NCBI RefSeq assembly: GCF_022829445.1 | Contig: NZ_JAKSXY010000047.1 | Span: 62,001 to 126,000, forward strand | Source: Methylobacterium sp. J-068 | GTDB taxonomy: Bacteria > Pseudomonadota > Alphaproteobacteria > Rhizobiales > Beijerinckiaceae | DNA: 64,000 bases | Reading direction: 5' to 3' | Part shown: positions 9,109 through 17,892 of the stretch, in pieces | Position numbering within the stretch: position 1 is the stretch's first letter | Layout: each line of letters begins with the position of its first letter | The notes under the pieces: generated by a model | What the model was told of the DNA's origin: nothing | Database searches by the model: none | The model's input: the letters and a program-made list of their open reading frames with translations, nothing else | Translations under genes and position numbers: made by a program

Positions 9109-9984
9109 TCAGATCGCCAGGACGCGTCCGGCGATCGCGTCGAGCTTGGCGACGAGATCAGGATCACGCTGCGCCGGGGCCGTCATGATCGCGTGATCGA
9201 GCGCGCGATCGGTGCCGATCGGGCAGGTCTCCCGCTCACGAGGAAAGTCGCGGGCAAGACGGGCGACGAGACGAGCAGCCTTGTCGGCATTGGCGCGGGC
9301 TACCGCCACGACCGCAGCGACATCGACGGCATCGTGCGTCGGGTGCCAGCAATCGAAGTCCGTCACCATCGCGATCGTCGCGTAGGTGATCTCGGCCTCT
9401 CTGGCTAGTTTGGCCTCAGGCATGTTGGTCATGCCAATGACGGCGAAACCCTGTGCCTTGTAGGTGAGGGACTCGGCGTAGGTCGAGAATTGCGGTCCCT
9501 CCATGCACACGTAGGTCCCTCCCCGATGGACCGTGATCGCCTCGGCCTCGGCCGCCGCCACGATACGCGTCTGTAATGCCGGTCCGACCGGATGTGCGAG
9601 CGAAACGTGAGCGACGCAGCCATTGCCGAAGAACGATGACGCGCGGCCGTGAGTCCGATCCACGAACTGATCGACGAGCACGAAGAGGCCAGGGTGAAGC
9701 TCGGCCTTGAACGAGCCGCAGGCGGAGAGTGAAACGAGGTCGGTGACACCGACCCGCTTCAGGACGTCGATGTTGGCGCGATAATTGATGCCGGAGGGCG
9801 AGAACCGGTGACCGCGCCCGTGGCGAGCCAGGAACACCACTTTCGTCTCACCGATACGCCCGATGCGCAGCGCGTCCGACGGTTCGCCCCAAGGCGACCG
9901 GACCTGCTCCTCCCGGACATCTTCCAGGCCGGGCAAGTCGTAGACCCCGGAGCCGCCCATCACACCGAGCACCGCTGCCGTCAT
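9109..9984 (-). CDS. mtnP: S-methyl-5'-thioadenosine phosphorylase
   Basis: Cleaves methylthioadenosine with phosphate to adenine and methylthioribose-1-phosphate in methionine salvage. The ATG at 9984 is preceded by GGAG at a 7-base spacing and gives 291 residues beginning TAAVLGVMGGSGVYDLPG; upstream ATGs at 9996 and 10047 lack this signal. PNP/MTAP motifs include FLARHGRGH, INYRANI, the ADE-binding MEGPQFSTYAES and the phosphorylase signature GMTNMPEAKLARE. It follows petC by about 100 bases, an arrangement common in Hyphomicrobiales. Confidence 0.95.
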   Translation of the reverse strand: MTAAVLGVMGGSGVYDLPGLEDVREEQVRSPWGEPSDALRIGRIGETKVVFLARHGRGHRFSPSGINYRANIDVLKRVGVTDLVSLSACGSFKAELHPGLFVLVDQFVDRTHGRASSFFGNGCVAHVSLAHPVGPALQTRIVAAAEAEAITVHRGGTYVCMEGPQFSTYAESLTYKAQGFAVIGMTNMPEAKLAREAEITYATIAMVTDFDCWHPTHDAVDVAAVVAVARANADKAARLVARLARDFPRERETCPIGTDRALDHAIMTAPAQRDPDLVAKLDAIAGRVLAI

Positions 9985-10085
9985 CCTGGTCTCCATAAAA
10001 TTCGCGCCGGTCGCCCTTCCTTGGAGCGCCGGCGCGGGACATGTCAACGAAGGGAGGACGACGCGTTGGCGCCGCCCGAACCCGG

Positions 10086-10976
10086 TCAGTAGGTCTTGTG
10101 CAGCTCTGGCTGCAGGCCGTGGACTTCGCCGCCGACCTTCGCCCAGATCTTCTTCTTCACGTAGTAGAGCAACCCTGACAGCACGAGAAGGAACAGGATC
10201 ACCCGCAGGCCAAGGGCCTTGCGCGCCATCATGTGAGGCTCGGCAGCCCAGGCCATAAACGCGGCGACGTCCTTGGAATACTGATCCACCGTCTCCGGCA
10301 CTACAGGCTCGCCCTTGTCGTTCTTGGCATAGGTTACCTGCCCGTCGCTGATCGGCTTGGGCATAGCGATCAGGTGACCGGCATAGTACTTGTTGTAGTA
10401 GGTACCGGACGGGATCTCTTTGCCGCCCGGCGGATCCTCGTAGCCATTCAGGAGTGCATGGATGTAGTCCACGCCCTGTTCGGAAAAGCCGACGAAGGGC
10501 AGTGCATCCACGACGAAGAGCGGAAAGCCGCGCTCGTAGGTGCGAGCCTTCGCGAGCACCGAGAAATCCGGTGGAGCCTTACCGCCATTGGCGGCAGCGG
10601 CGGCCTTCTCGTTCGGGAAGGGCGACGGGAAGGCGTCGGCGGCACGCGCGGGACGTTCGACGTCCTCGCCCGCATCGTTCTGTTCCTTCACCTTGTACTG
10701 GCTCGCCAGCTCCTTGACCTGCCCGGTGCTGAAGCCGGGACCACCGGCTTCGGACAGGTTGCGGAAGCGCACGAGGCTCATGCTGTGGCAGCTCGAGCAG
10801 ACTTCCTTGTAGACTTGGAAGCCCCGCTGCAGCTGGGCCTGGTCGAAGCGGCCGAAGATGCCGGCGAAGCTCCACTTTTCGCGGGGCGGATGAGGCGTGC
10901 CCTCATCCGCCGACGTGGCGGTGACGCTCATGACGGCCGCGAGCAGGGACGCGGCAAGGACGCGGGTCGTTTTCAT
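10086..10976 (-). CDS. petC: cytochrome c1 of the bc1 complex
   Basis: Haem-carrying subunit that passes electrons from the Rieske protein to cytochrome c. The ATG at 10976 gives 296 residues; a longer frame exists but overlaps the petB end. A signal peptide (MKTTRVLAASLLAAVMSVTATSA) precedes the CSSCH haem site at residues 60-64. The C-terminus has one membrane anchor (LGLRVILFLLVLSGLLYYV) ending in KKKIW. PKPISDGQVTY contains the conserved axial-ligand region neighbourhood. Here cytochrome b and c1 are separate genes, 22 bases apart, unlike the fused fbcH of Bradyrhizobium. Confidence 0.96.
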   Translation of the reverse strand: MKTTRVLAASLLAAVMSVTATSADEGTPHPPREKWSFAGIFGRFDQAQLQRGFQVYKEVCSSCHSMSLVRFRNLSEAGGPGFSTGQVKELASQYKVKEQNDAGEDVERPARAADAFPSPFPNEKAAAAANGGKAPPDFSVLAKARTYERGFPLFVVDALPFVGFSEQGVDYIHALLNGYEDPPGGKEIPSGTYYNKYYAGHLIAMPKPISDGQVTYAKNDKGEPVVPETVDQYSKDVAAFMAWAAEPHMMARKALGLRVILFLLVLSGLLYYVKKKIWAKVGGEVHGLQPELHKTY

Positions 10977-10998
10977 GGTGCTCAAAAGTCCCCTGCCC

Positions 10999-12285
10999 TC
11001 AACCCTTGGACGACGGTGCGGCGGCGGCACCCACCGGCATGCCGGACCCGCTCACCTGTTTGCCCGGCCCCGTCACGGTCTCGAGGATCGAGCCCGGCAG
11101 CGCCTTCGGCGTCTCGAAGAGGCCGACGAGGGGCATCACGAGCAGAAAGTGCAGGAAGTAATAGGCGGTGCAGATCCGAGCCGCGAGGACGTAGCCGCCC
11201 TCCGGTGGCTTGGCACCCAGCCAGCCGAGCACGATGCAGACCACCACGAAGAGCCAGAAGAACTGCCGGTAGATCGGGCGGTAGTTGCACGAACGCACGC
11301 GCGAGGTGTCGAGCCAAGGGGCCAGCGCCAGGATCAGAACCGCGCTGAACATCAGGATGACGCCACCGAGCTTGTCGGGGACTGCGCGCAGGATCGCGTA
11401 GAACGGCAGGAAGTACCATTCCGGCACGATGTGAGCCGGCGTCACGGCCGGATTGGCCGGCACGTAGTTATCGGCATGGCCGAGGTAGTTCGGCTGATAG
11501 AAGATCCAGTAGGCGAAGAAGGCGAAGAACACGACCGAGGCGAACACGTCCTTGATGGTGGCGTAGGGCGTGAAGGCCACCGCGTCCTTGCCCGACTTGA
11601 TCGGGATGCCGGCCGGATTGTTCTGTCCCGTCACGTGCAGCGCCCAGACGTGCAGGACCACCACGCCGGTGATCATGAACGGAAGCAGGTAGTGCAGCGA
11701 GAAGAAGCGGTTCAGGGTCGGATTACCGACCGAGTAGCCGCCCCAGAGCAGGCTCTGGATGGTGTCGCCCACGACCGGGATCGCGGCCAGGATATTGGTG
11801 ATGACAGTGGCGCCCCAGAAGCTCATCTGGCCCCACGGCAAGGTGTAGCCGAGGAAGGCGGTGGCCATCATCAGCAGGTAGATGATCACGCCGAGGATGT
11901 AGAGCACCTCGCGCGGCGCCTTGTACGAGCCGTAATACAGCGCCCGGAAGATGTGGACGTAGACCGCCACGAAGAACATGGACGCTCCGTTGGCGTGCAT
12001 GTAGCGCAGCAGCCAGCCGTAATTCACGTCGCGCATGATGTGCTCGACGGAGTTGAAGGCATTGGCGGCGGAGGGATCGTAGTGCATCGCCAGCCAGATG
12101 CCGGTGACGATCTGCGAGACCAGCATGGCGATCAGGATCGCGCCGAAGGTCCAGAAATAGTTCAGGTTCCGCGGCACCGGAAACGACACGAAGGACGAAT
12201 GCACCAGCCCGATAAGGGGCAGACGCGATTCGAACCACTTCGCCAGGGCGCTCTTGGGAACGTAGGTATTGCCGTGTGCGCTCAT
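10999..12285 (-). CDS. petB: cytochrome b of the bc1 complex
   Basis: Integral membrane subunit with both haems b and the quinone sites. The 428-residue length is that of a full cytochrome b including the C-terminal four helices. Hallmarks: [32 protein letters not shown], the Qo motif [13 protein letters not shown], and multiple histidines on helices B and D. An alphaproteobacterial tail ([19 protein letters not shown]) follows the last helix. It lies between petA (33 bases upstream) and petC. Confidence 0.97.
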   Translation of the reverse strand: MSAHGNTYVPKSALAKWFESRLPLIGLVHSSFVSFPVPRNLNYFWTFGAILIAMLVSQIVTGIWLAMHYDPSAANAFNSVEHIMRDVNYGWLLRYMHANGASMFFVAVYVHIFRALYYGSYKAPREVLYILGVIIYLLMMATAFLGYTLPWGQMSFWGATVITNILAAIPVVGDTIQSLLWGGYSVGNPTLNRFFSLHYLLPFMITGVVVLHVWALHVTGQNNPAGIPIKSGKDAVAFTPYATIKDVFASVVFFAFFAYWIFYQPNYLGHADNYVPANPAVTPAHIVPEWYFLPFYAILRAVPDKLGGVILMFSAVLILALAPWLDTSRVRSCNYRPIYRQFFWLFVVVCIVLGWLGAKPPEGGYVLAARICTAYYFLHFLLVMPLVGLFETPKALPGSILETVTGPGKQVSGSGMPVGAAAAPSSKG

Positions 12286-12318
12286 GGGGCGACCCGCTCC
12301 AAATCCTGTTTCACTGTG

Positions 12319-12870
12319 TCAGGCGACCGCCTTGCCACCTTCTTCGCCGATCCGGATCTTGGAATCCGACTCAAAGACGTAGGGCGGGATAGGCAGGTTC
12401 GTCGGGGCGGGACCCCGGCGCACTCGGCCGGACGTATCGTAGAGCGAGCCGTGACAGGGGCAGGACCAGCCTTCGTACTGCCCCTGGTGCCCGATCGGCA
12501 CGCAGCCGAGATGGGTGCAATTGCCGTAGACGACGAGCCACTTAGCGTGACCCTGCTTCACGCGGGCCGAGTCGGCCTGCGGATCGATGAGGTCGGCCAT
12601 CTTCACCTCGGAGGCCTCCTTGACCTCCTTCTCGGTGCGGTTCCGGACGAAGATCAGCTTGCCGCGCCAGAACACATTGACGATCTGGCCTTCCTGGATC
12701 GGCGTCAGATCGACTTCCAGGGGAGCACCGGCCGCGATGGTCTCGGCATCCGGCGCCATCGATGCGACGAACGGCCAGGCGAGCGCACCAGCGCCGACCG
12801 CAAGGCCCGCGCCTGTCGCGAGAAACATGAAATCGCGCCGATTCCCGTCGGGGCCATCAGGGTTCGCCAA
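12319..12870 (-). CDS. petA: ubiquinol-cytochrome c reductase iron-sulfur (Rieske) subunit
   Basis: The 183-residue Rieske protein carries the [2Fe-2S] cluster that accepts the first electron from ubiquinol. An N-terminal twin-arginine-like start (GNRRDFMFLATGAGLAVGAGALAW) serves as uncleaved membrane anchor. Cluster-binding boxes are CTHLGC (Cys118, His120, disulfide Cys123) and CPCHGS (Cys137, disulfide Cys139, His140). First gene of petABC; its promoter should lie in the 12.9-13.3 kb spacer. Confidence 0.97.
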   Translation of the reverse strand: MANPDGPDGNRRDFMFLATGAGLAVGAGALAWPFVASMAPDAETIAAGAPLEVDLTPIQEGQIVNVFWRGKLIFVRNRTEKEVKEASEVKMADLIDPQADSARVKQGHAKWLVVYGNCTHLGCVPIGHQGQYEGWSCPCHGSLYDTSGRVRRGPAPTNLPIPPYVFESDSKIRIGEEGGKAVA

Positions 12871-13357
12871 GTGTCAAACTCCAAGCATGATTTCGCCGGT
12901 TGACCTTCGCCCTACCGTGCGGTGAGGGCTAGCAGGGACCTTAGAGGCTTTCAAAGGAATGTCAGCCCGGCGGGACGGAAGCACCATCCCACCGGGTTGT
13001 GCAATGCGACCCCGCGTCACCCGAAGTCAAGGCGCGAACCCCTTCGAAACACGTGCTTTCCTTTCAAGGATCGTCCCCGTTGCGACGGTGCCGCGCGAGG
13101 CTACCCAGGGGTATGCGCCCGGGTCAGAGATGAGATTGACTCTAAGCTTTGCCATGCGCGAAGGGGCGGGACGCCTCCGATTGTTCAAGGACACGGCGCG
13201 TCACGATATTGCATGCTGCACCGACCTCGTGGCGTCCGCTGTTCACGCGCGCTCCAGACCATCGGCGAACATCATCCTGCGATGGATCAGGCTTGGCCGC
13301 GCTCATAGGGCCGGCATTCCCTTCATAACGCGCACGATCGAGACGTATCGAATGCGA
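12871..13357. other. gene-poor spacer upstream of petA
   Basis: About 490 bases without a supported gene. Short open frames exist on the plus strand but have no recognisable product, no ribosome site and ordinary spacer composition. It must hold the promoter of the petABC operon (leftward). I see no clear repeat or motif. Confidence 0.5.
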
Positions 13358-13387
13358 AACGCCCCGCCCGATCAGGGGCGAGGCGTT
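13358..13387 (-). terminator. hairpin terminator downstream of the binding-protein gene
   Basis: Read on the minus strand, AACGCC-T-CGCCC pairs with GGGCG-G-GGCGTT around a 6-base loop, giving a 12-pair stem with one wobble, followed by TTTCG. It lies 38 bases after the stop at 13426. The T-run is short, so termination strength is uncertain. Confidence 0.6.
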
Positions 13388-13425
13388 GTTTTCAGTTCAA
13401 GAACCGGACGCTGAAGGAACGGCGC

Positions 13426-14355
13426 TCAGTAGGCTGCCGGATCGGGACTGTCGCTCGGCGATGCGAAGGTCTTCACCATCGCTTCGCTCATCGGCAGGTT
13501 GAGGTTGATGCCGCGCGGCGGAATCGGCTTCGTGAACCACTTGTCGTACAGCACCTTGCCTTCCGGGCTCTTGTAGAGCTTGGCAGTGGCCTCATCGACG
13601 ACGGCCTTGAACGGTGCGTCGTCCTTGCGCAGCATGATTCCGTAGGGCTCGGGCTTCGACAGCGCTTCGCTGGAAATCGCGTAGGCGCCCGGATCCTTCG
13701 AACTGGCCGCCAGGGAAGCCAGCAGAACGTCGTCCATGACGAAGGCCACGGCGCGGCCAGTCTCGACCATCAGGAACGCCTCGGCATGATCCTTGGCCGG
13801 CAGGATCGTCAGGCCGAGGTTTCGTGCCGTGTTGGCCTCGTTGATCTGCCGGATGTTGGTGGTGCCCGAGGTCGAGACGACCGTCTTGCCCTTCAGATCC
13901 TCGATCTTGTCGAGCTTGGCCGATTTCTTGGCGACGAATCGGGTCGCGGTCAGGAAGTGGGTATTCGTGAACGATGCCTGCTTCTGCCGGTCGGCATTGT
14001 TCGTGGTCGAGCCGCACTCGAGATCGATGGTGCCGTTGGCGATCAGCGGGATCCGGGTGGCCGAGGTAACCGGGTTCAGCTTCACCTCGAGGTTCGGCAG
14101 CTTGAGATTGGTCTTCACCGCCTCGGCGATCTTCTGACAGATCTCGAAGGCGTAACCGACCGGCTTCTGATCGCCGTCGAGATACGAGAACGGGACAGAG
14201 GCGTCCCGGTAGCCGATGTTGATCTGATTGGTTTCCTTGATCTTCTTCAGGGTTCCCGTGAGGTCTTGCGCCTGGGCGCTCCCTCCCGCGAGCACCGAGA
14301 GCGCGACGCTGAGTGCTACGGCGGACAGGGTGGATCTCTGATGACTCGAACGCAT
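13426..14355 (-). CDS. amino acid ABC transporter substrate-binding protein (GltI-like)
   Basis: Periplasmic binding protein of the polar/acidic amino acid family (SBP_bac_3). The ATG at 14355 gives 309 residues: MRSSHQRSTLSAVALSVALS, cleavage after GSAQA, then DLTGTLKKIKETNQINIGYRD, VGYAFEICQKIAEAV, GTIDLECGSTTNNADRQKQ and VVSTSGTTNIRQINE, the ligand-pocket pattern of glutamate/aspartate binders. The frame continues upstream but with no conservation. No permease or ATPase gene is adjacent, so the partner transporter is elsewhere or absent. A paralogue lies at 16956-17858 on the other side of the porin gene. Confidence 0.9.
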   Translation of the reverse strand: MRSSHQRSTLSAVALSVALSVLAGGSAQAQDLTGTLKKIKETNQINIGYRDASVPFSYLDGDQKPVGYAFEICQKIAEAVKTNLKLPNLEVKLNPVTSATRIPLIANGTIDLECGSTTNNADRQKQASFTNTHFLTATRFVAKKSAKLDKIEDLKGKTVVSTSGTTNIRQINEANTARNLGLTILPAKDHAEAFLMVETGRAVAFVMDDVLLASLAASSKDPGAYAISSEALSKPEPYGIMLRKDDAPFKAVVDEATAKLYKSPEGKVLYDKWFTKPIPPRGINLNLPMSEAMVKTFASPSDSPDPAAY

Positions 14356-14587
14356 CTGTAGGCTGACTCCCGAAGGTCGGCCACCGTTCTGGCGGCCGCT
14401 GAGGCTTACCGAGGCAACGTAGCAGCGGATGCTCCTGCTGCAATCGCTGTTTTTACGCTTTCCGACGTGGAAGAGCTTACTTCCAAGGCAAACTGCGTGC
14501 CGCGAGAAGATTACGACCAACCGCGCGCAACACGTTTCGGCGTCAAGCTTCGGACGCGTGGGTGCCGGCGCCTTGCATGCCGAACGC

Positions 14588-14614
14588 AAAAAGGCCCGAC
14601 TTTGCAGCCGGGCC
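14588..14614 (-). terminator. rho-independent terminator after the porin gene (distal)
   Basis: On the minus strand GGCCCG and CGGGCC form a stem around a 10-base loop, followed directly by TTTTTGCG. This is a textbook terminator, 77 bases beyond the porin stop. Confidence 0.8.
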
Positions 14615-14649
14615 AGTTCGCAGGTGTCGAAGATTCCGAGTCTTGGAAA

Positions 14650-14672
14650 CCCGGGCTCACGGGAAGCCCGGG
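14650..14672 (-). terminator. GC-rich hairpin after the porin stop (proximal)
   Basis: CCCGGGCT at 14650-14657 pairs with AGCCCGGG at 14665-14672 around a 7-base loop; on the minus strand it is followed by TTTCC. It starts 18 bases after the porin stop and probably acts with the distal hairpin as a tandem terminator or 3' stabiliser of an abundant mRNA. Confidence 0.6.
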
Positions 14673-14690
14673 CGATGCGTTCAGATCGAC

Positions 14691-16316
14691 TTAGAAGTCG
14701 CGCTGGACGCGGGCGCGGACCTGGAAGGTGTCCTGGGAGGAGACGGTGCGAACCGCGGCACCGGCATTGATCGCCGCAGCGGTCAGGGTACCGTTGTTGG
14801 TCTGATCGATGATGCGGCCGTTCTGAGCGCCGATCTTGGTGTAGAAACCTTCCAGACCGATATCGAGGTCCTTCACCGGCGACCAGATCAAGCTGCCGCC
14901 CGCGACGAACTGGTAGTTGTCGCGCAGCACGGGGCTGAGCGCGAAGGAGCGGGTGCCCGGTGCGCCCACGAACAGAGCCGAGTTGGCGTTTCCGGCGAAG
15001 GCGGAGCCGGCATAAGCAGCGGCATTCGCCTCACGCGCGCCACGAGCGAACGACATCTCGCCGTAGCTGCCGAACACGGCCGAGCGCCACTCGGGCGACC
15101 AGTAGTGCAGGAACGAGGCGACCGCCGTGAAGCTGGTGGACAGTTCGATCTTGCCCGTGAGCGGGTTGAGGGTCGCGTCAGCCATATAGGGGTCGAACGG
15201 AGCACCGTTGATGGTGCTGGCGCGCGAGGTGTAGCTGCCGTTGTACGAGGAGTACCCGGTGTAGAGGGTCGCGCCTTCGCCGTAAGCGCCCTGCAGATAC
15301 AGGGTGTCGCCGGGGGCGATGAAGGGCATGTTGATCTTCACGCCGCCCTGGACGGCCCAGCCGTACTCGCTGGAGGGAGCGAGGCCGTTGCCGACCGTGT
15401 TGGCGGCAAAACCGTTCGCCGCACCCACGACAAGCGGGTTGCCGATGATGCTGCTGGTGTTCAGCTCCTTGACGGCGGCCGAGAGCTGAGCGGAGCCCCA
15501 GGCGGCGTCGTAGCGCAGAACGCCCACGAAGTCGGGCATCCGGTTGCGCTGGGAGACGTCGAGCGTCGAGAAGGTCGGAACGCCGAGGGCATTCGTCGTG
15601 ATCAGAACGCGAGACGGTGCACCGACGGTCTGCGACTCCTGGGAGAAGATCGTGTTGCGGCGGAAGGACGGATCTTCCAGCGAGACCGTCGCCGAGAGAC
15701 CGCTGTCGCCGAGCTTGCTCGTGTAGGCGAGCAGGTTGGTCGACTGGAGATCCGAGTTGGCGGTGGCGCCGGCGAACTCGAAATCGTGGGCGTAGAAGTC
15801 GAAGAACGAAGAGGCGCGACCGGCGGTGAGACCCGCGAACTGGATGAACGCCTTGTCGGTGTTCACGAACTGCTGAACGCGACCGGCCTGATCCTGGCCC
15901 GTTGCGGCGAAGGCGTTGCCGATACGCTCCTGGGTGCCGGAGCGGAGGCCGCCGGTGGCGCCGGTGCGGGAGGCGAACTGGAGACGCACGAAGGCACGCA
16001 GGGTGCCGTAGGCGGTCTGGGTGCGGGCATCGACGTTGATGCGGGCAAGGCCGATGTAACCGGTCGTGTCACCTTGCGAGCCGTTCGAGGTGCGGGCCGA
16101 GGTCGGCTGGTAGCCGACGTCGAGGCGGGCGCGACCCGAGAGACGAATGCAGGTGTCCGTGCCGGGGATGTAGAAGAAGCCGGCGCCGTAGGCGGAGCAG
16201 ACGCGAACGTACTCGATCGGAACAACCTTCTTCGCCGGAAGGTCAGCTGCCTGTGCTCCGGCGACCGCGGCAAATCCTGCAGCGGAGGCGAGAAGCGAGC
16301 TCTTCAAGAGCTTCAT
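14691..16316 (-). CDS. outer membrane porin, Porin_2 family
   Basis: Major porin forming a beta-barrel channel in the outer membrane. The ATG at 16316 has GGAG 7 bases upstream; an in-frame TTG at 16328 is less likely. The 541-residue product has a signal peptide MKLLKSSLLASAAGFAAVAGAQA, then ADLPAKKVVPIEYVRVCSAYGAGFFYIPGTDTC, the signature start of Porin_2 proteins in Hyphomicrobiales, and many alternating strands ending in the barrel terminus VRARVQRDF with C-terminal Phe. It is followed by two hairpin terminators and preceded by a 640-base spacer, as expected for a strongly expressed single gene. Confidence 0.95.
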   Translation of the reverse strand: MKLLKSSLLASAAGFAAVAGAQAADLPAKKVVPIEYVRVCSAYGAGFFYIPGTDTCIRLSGRARLDVGYQPTSARTSNGSQGDTTGYIGLARINVDARTQTAYGTLRAFVRLQFASRTGATGGLRSGTQERIGNAFAATGQDQAGRVQQFVNTDKAFIQFAGLTAGRASSFFDFYAHDFEFAGATANSDLQSTNLLAYTSKLGDSGLSATVSLEDPSFRRNTIFSQESQTVGAPSRVLITTNALGVPTFSTLDVSQRNRMPDFVGVLRYDAAWGSAQLSAAVKELNTSSIIGNPLVVGAANGFAANTVGNGLAPSSEYGWAVQGGVKINMPFIAPGDTLYLQGAYGEGATLYTGYSSYNGSYTSRASTINGAPFDPYMADATLNPLTGKIELSTSFTAVASFLHYWSPEWRSAVFGSYGEMSFARGAREANAAAYAGSAFAGNANSALFVGAPGTRSFALSPVLRDNYQFVAGGSLIWSPVKDLDIGLEGFYTKIGAQNGRIIDQTNNGTLTAAAINAGAAVRTVSSQDTFQVRARVQRDF

Positions 16317-16955
16317 TGATATCTCCAAAAGCTTCGAGACCCGAGGGAAGGCATACTACGCCCGAGATCTTCGAGGATCTCGATGTCGCGTCGCCCCTTG
16401 TTCTTAATGACCGAGCGTTGATCGCTGGAAATTGGCTTGTGCGGTGGCGTTGTCCCCACCGCCGTTTTACTCTGTGCGAGCCTGTTCTCGGCGGCAACTC
16501 GGAATCGTGACCGTGGCGGCGGTTCCCCGCCCCTGTTGCGGCGTTGCAACGATGTTCAGGTGGCTAAGTGCCTGTCGGAGCCTCAGCTTTTCGGCTGTGG
16601 GACACGGAGATCTCAGCGATTCCAAAGCTGGGCTTTTCCAGCAAGTCGCGGGAATGATGGAATAATCCGCCATCGCCGACACGTTATCGTGATCGGGGGG
16701 CGAGTCCGCGGATTCGCGTCGACGAGCTTTTCTCGACGGGAAGGACCTTCTCCGCCGCTGGCATGCCAGCGGGAGGCGTTCAGGGGATAAGTGTGATTCC
16801 TGCGAGCGGATCGTCAGGCGATATCCCGCGCGTGACGCCGAATCAGGTCCGGGGCATCCCCCACAGAAGGAAGAATGTTCTATTTGATGCGCGGCCGCAT
16901 GACATCCGGTCTCGGTTCCGCGGAGGCCCGAAGTCGAGCGGCGCTCCGCGCACGC
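16317..16955. other. 639-base spacer upstream of the porin
   Basis: No supported gene. The porin promoter and a long leader should lie here. A 7-bp stem, GCGGTGG at 16441-16447 with CCACCGC at 16456-16462, could form in the leader. Short open frames across this stretch show no recognisable protein. Confidence 0.5.
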
Positions 16956-17858
16956 TCAATCCTGAAGTCCGATGACCTGGAAGTTGGTGTGGAGTTCGTC
17001 CGACATCGGCACGTTGAGGCGGACCCCATTTGACAGGCGTTTGAGAAACCAGCGCTCGTAGATCCAGCGAAGTTCCCGGGTTTCCGCGAGTCGCTGGAAG
17101 GTACCGGTGACGAGGCCGGCGAATTGGGCATCGTCCTTCCGGAACATGAGGCCGTAGGGCTCGAAGGAGAGCTTGTCGGGCAGGACGGTGTAGGCGCCGC
17201 CCTCGGATCCCGCCGCCGCGATGAGGCCGTAGAGTAGGACATCGTCGAGCCCGAGGGCGTCTGCGCGGCCGTCGCGCACCATGGCGAACGATTCGGCGTG
17301 GTCGTGACCGGTCGCGATGGTCGCCGGGATGTCGAGGCGGGCGAACAGAGCCCGAAGGACACCCTCGTTGGTGGTGCCGGCGGTCACCGCCACGGTGCGG
17401 CCGGCAAGGTCGCGGTAGGAGCCCACCGGCGCGCCGCGCTTCACCAGCAGTTTGGTCGCGCTGAAATAGGTGACGGGAGAAAAGGCCACGCGCTTGCGGC
17501 GCTCGGCATTGGCCGTGGTCGAGCCGCATTCGAGGTCGATCCGGCCCGTGGTCACGGCCTCGATCCGGGTCTCGGAGGTCACCGGCTCGTAGCGAACCTT
17601 CAGGTCGCTACGGCCAAGCTCCTTGCCGATGTCGTCGACGATCTCCAGGCAGAGGTCGAGAGCGTAGCCGACCGGTTGGCCGGCGGCGTCCTTGAACGAG
17701 AAGGGCAGCGAACTCTCGCGATAGCCGAGCGTGACGCTGCCCTTGTCGGCGATCGACTTGAGGGTTCCGGTGAGAACGTCGATCGCCCACGAAGGAGCGG
17801 TCGAGGCCAGCATGGCGAGGCCTGTCAAGAATCCGGTCGCGAGACGATTGCGGGTCAT
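16956..17858 (-). CDS. amino acid ABC transporter substrate-binding protein (GltI-like paralogue)
   Basis: Second SBP_bac_3 protein, 300 residues. ATG at 17858 is preceded by GAGG at 6 bases; the ATG two codons upstream has no room for a ribosome site. The signal peptide TRNRLATGFLTGLAMLAS ends after PSWA. Then DVLTGTLKSIADKGSVTLGYRE, VGYALDLCLEIVDDI and GRIDLECGSTTANAERRKR match the paralogue at 13426-14355 position for position. It begins 34 bases after the stop of the dctA-type symporter gene upstream, so the two are probably cotranscribed. No ABC permease or ATPase is nearby, making it an orphan binding protein. Confidence 0.9.
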   Translation of the reverse strand: MTRNRLATGFLTGLAMLASTAPSWAIDVLTGTLKSIADKGSVTLGYRESSLPFSFKDAAGQPVGYALDLCLEIVDDIGKELGRSDLKVRYEPVTSETRIEAVTTGRIDLECGSTTANAERRKRVAFSPVTYFSATKLLVKRGAPVGSYRDLAGRTVAVTAGTTNEGVLRALFARLDIPATIATGHDHAESFAMVRDGRADALGLDDVLLYGLIAAAGSEGGAYTVLPDKLSFEPYGLMFRKDDAQFAGLVTGTFQRLAETRELRWIYERWFLKRLSNGVRLNVPMSDELHTNFQVIGLQD

Positions 17859-17892
17859 GTCCATCCTCGTCTCGTCCGAAGGTCTGGGAGGT

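Larger units (their letters stand above)
14356..14690. other. spacer between porin and binding-protein genes
   Basis: 335 bases with no gene. It contains two hairpins that end the porin transcript (annotated separately) and must also contain the promoter of the binding-protein gene that starts at 14355. Confidence 0.6.

Noticed and set aside
10897..12903. Long rightward frame opposite petA and petB
   Set aside because: His/Asp/Arg-rich shadow of the bc1 genes with no recognisable domain.
12922..13414. Small rightward genes in the petA upstream spacer
   Set aside because: No ribosome site, no family and no protein-like composition.
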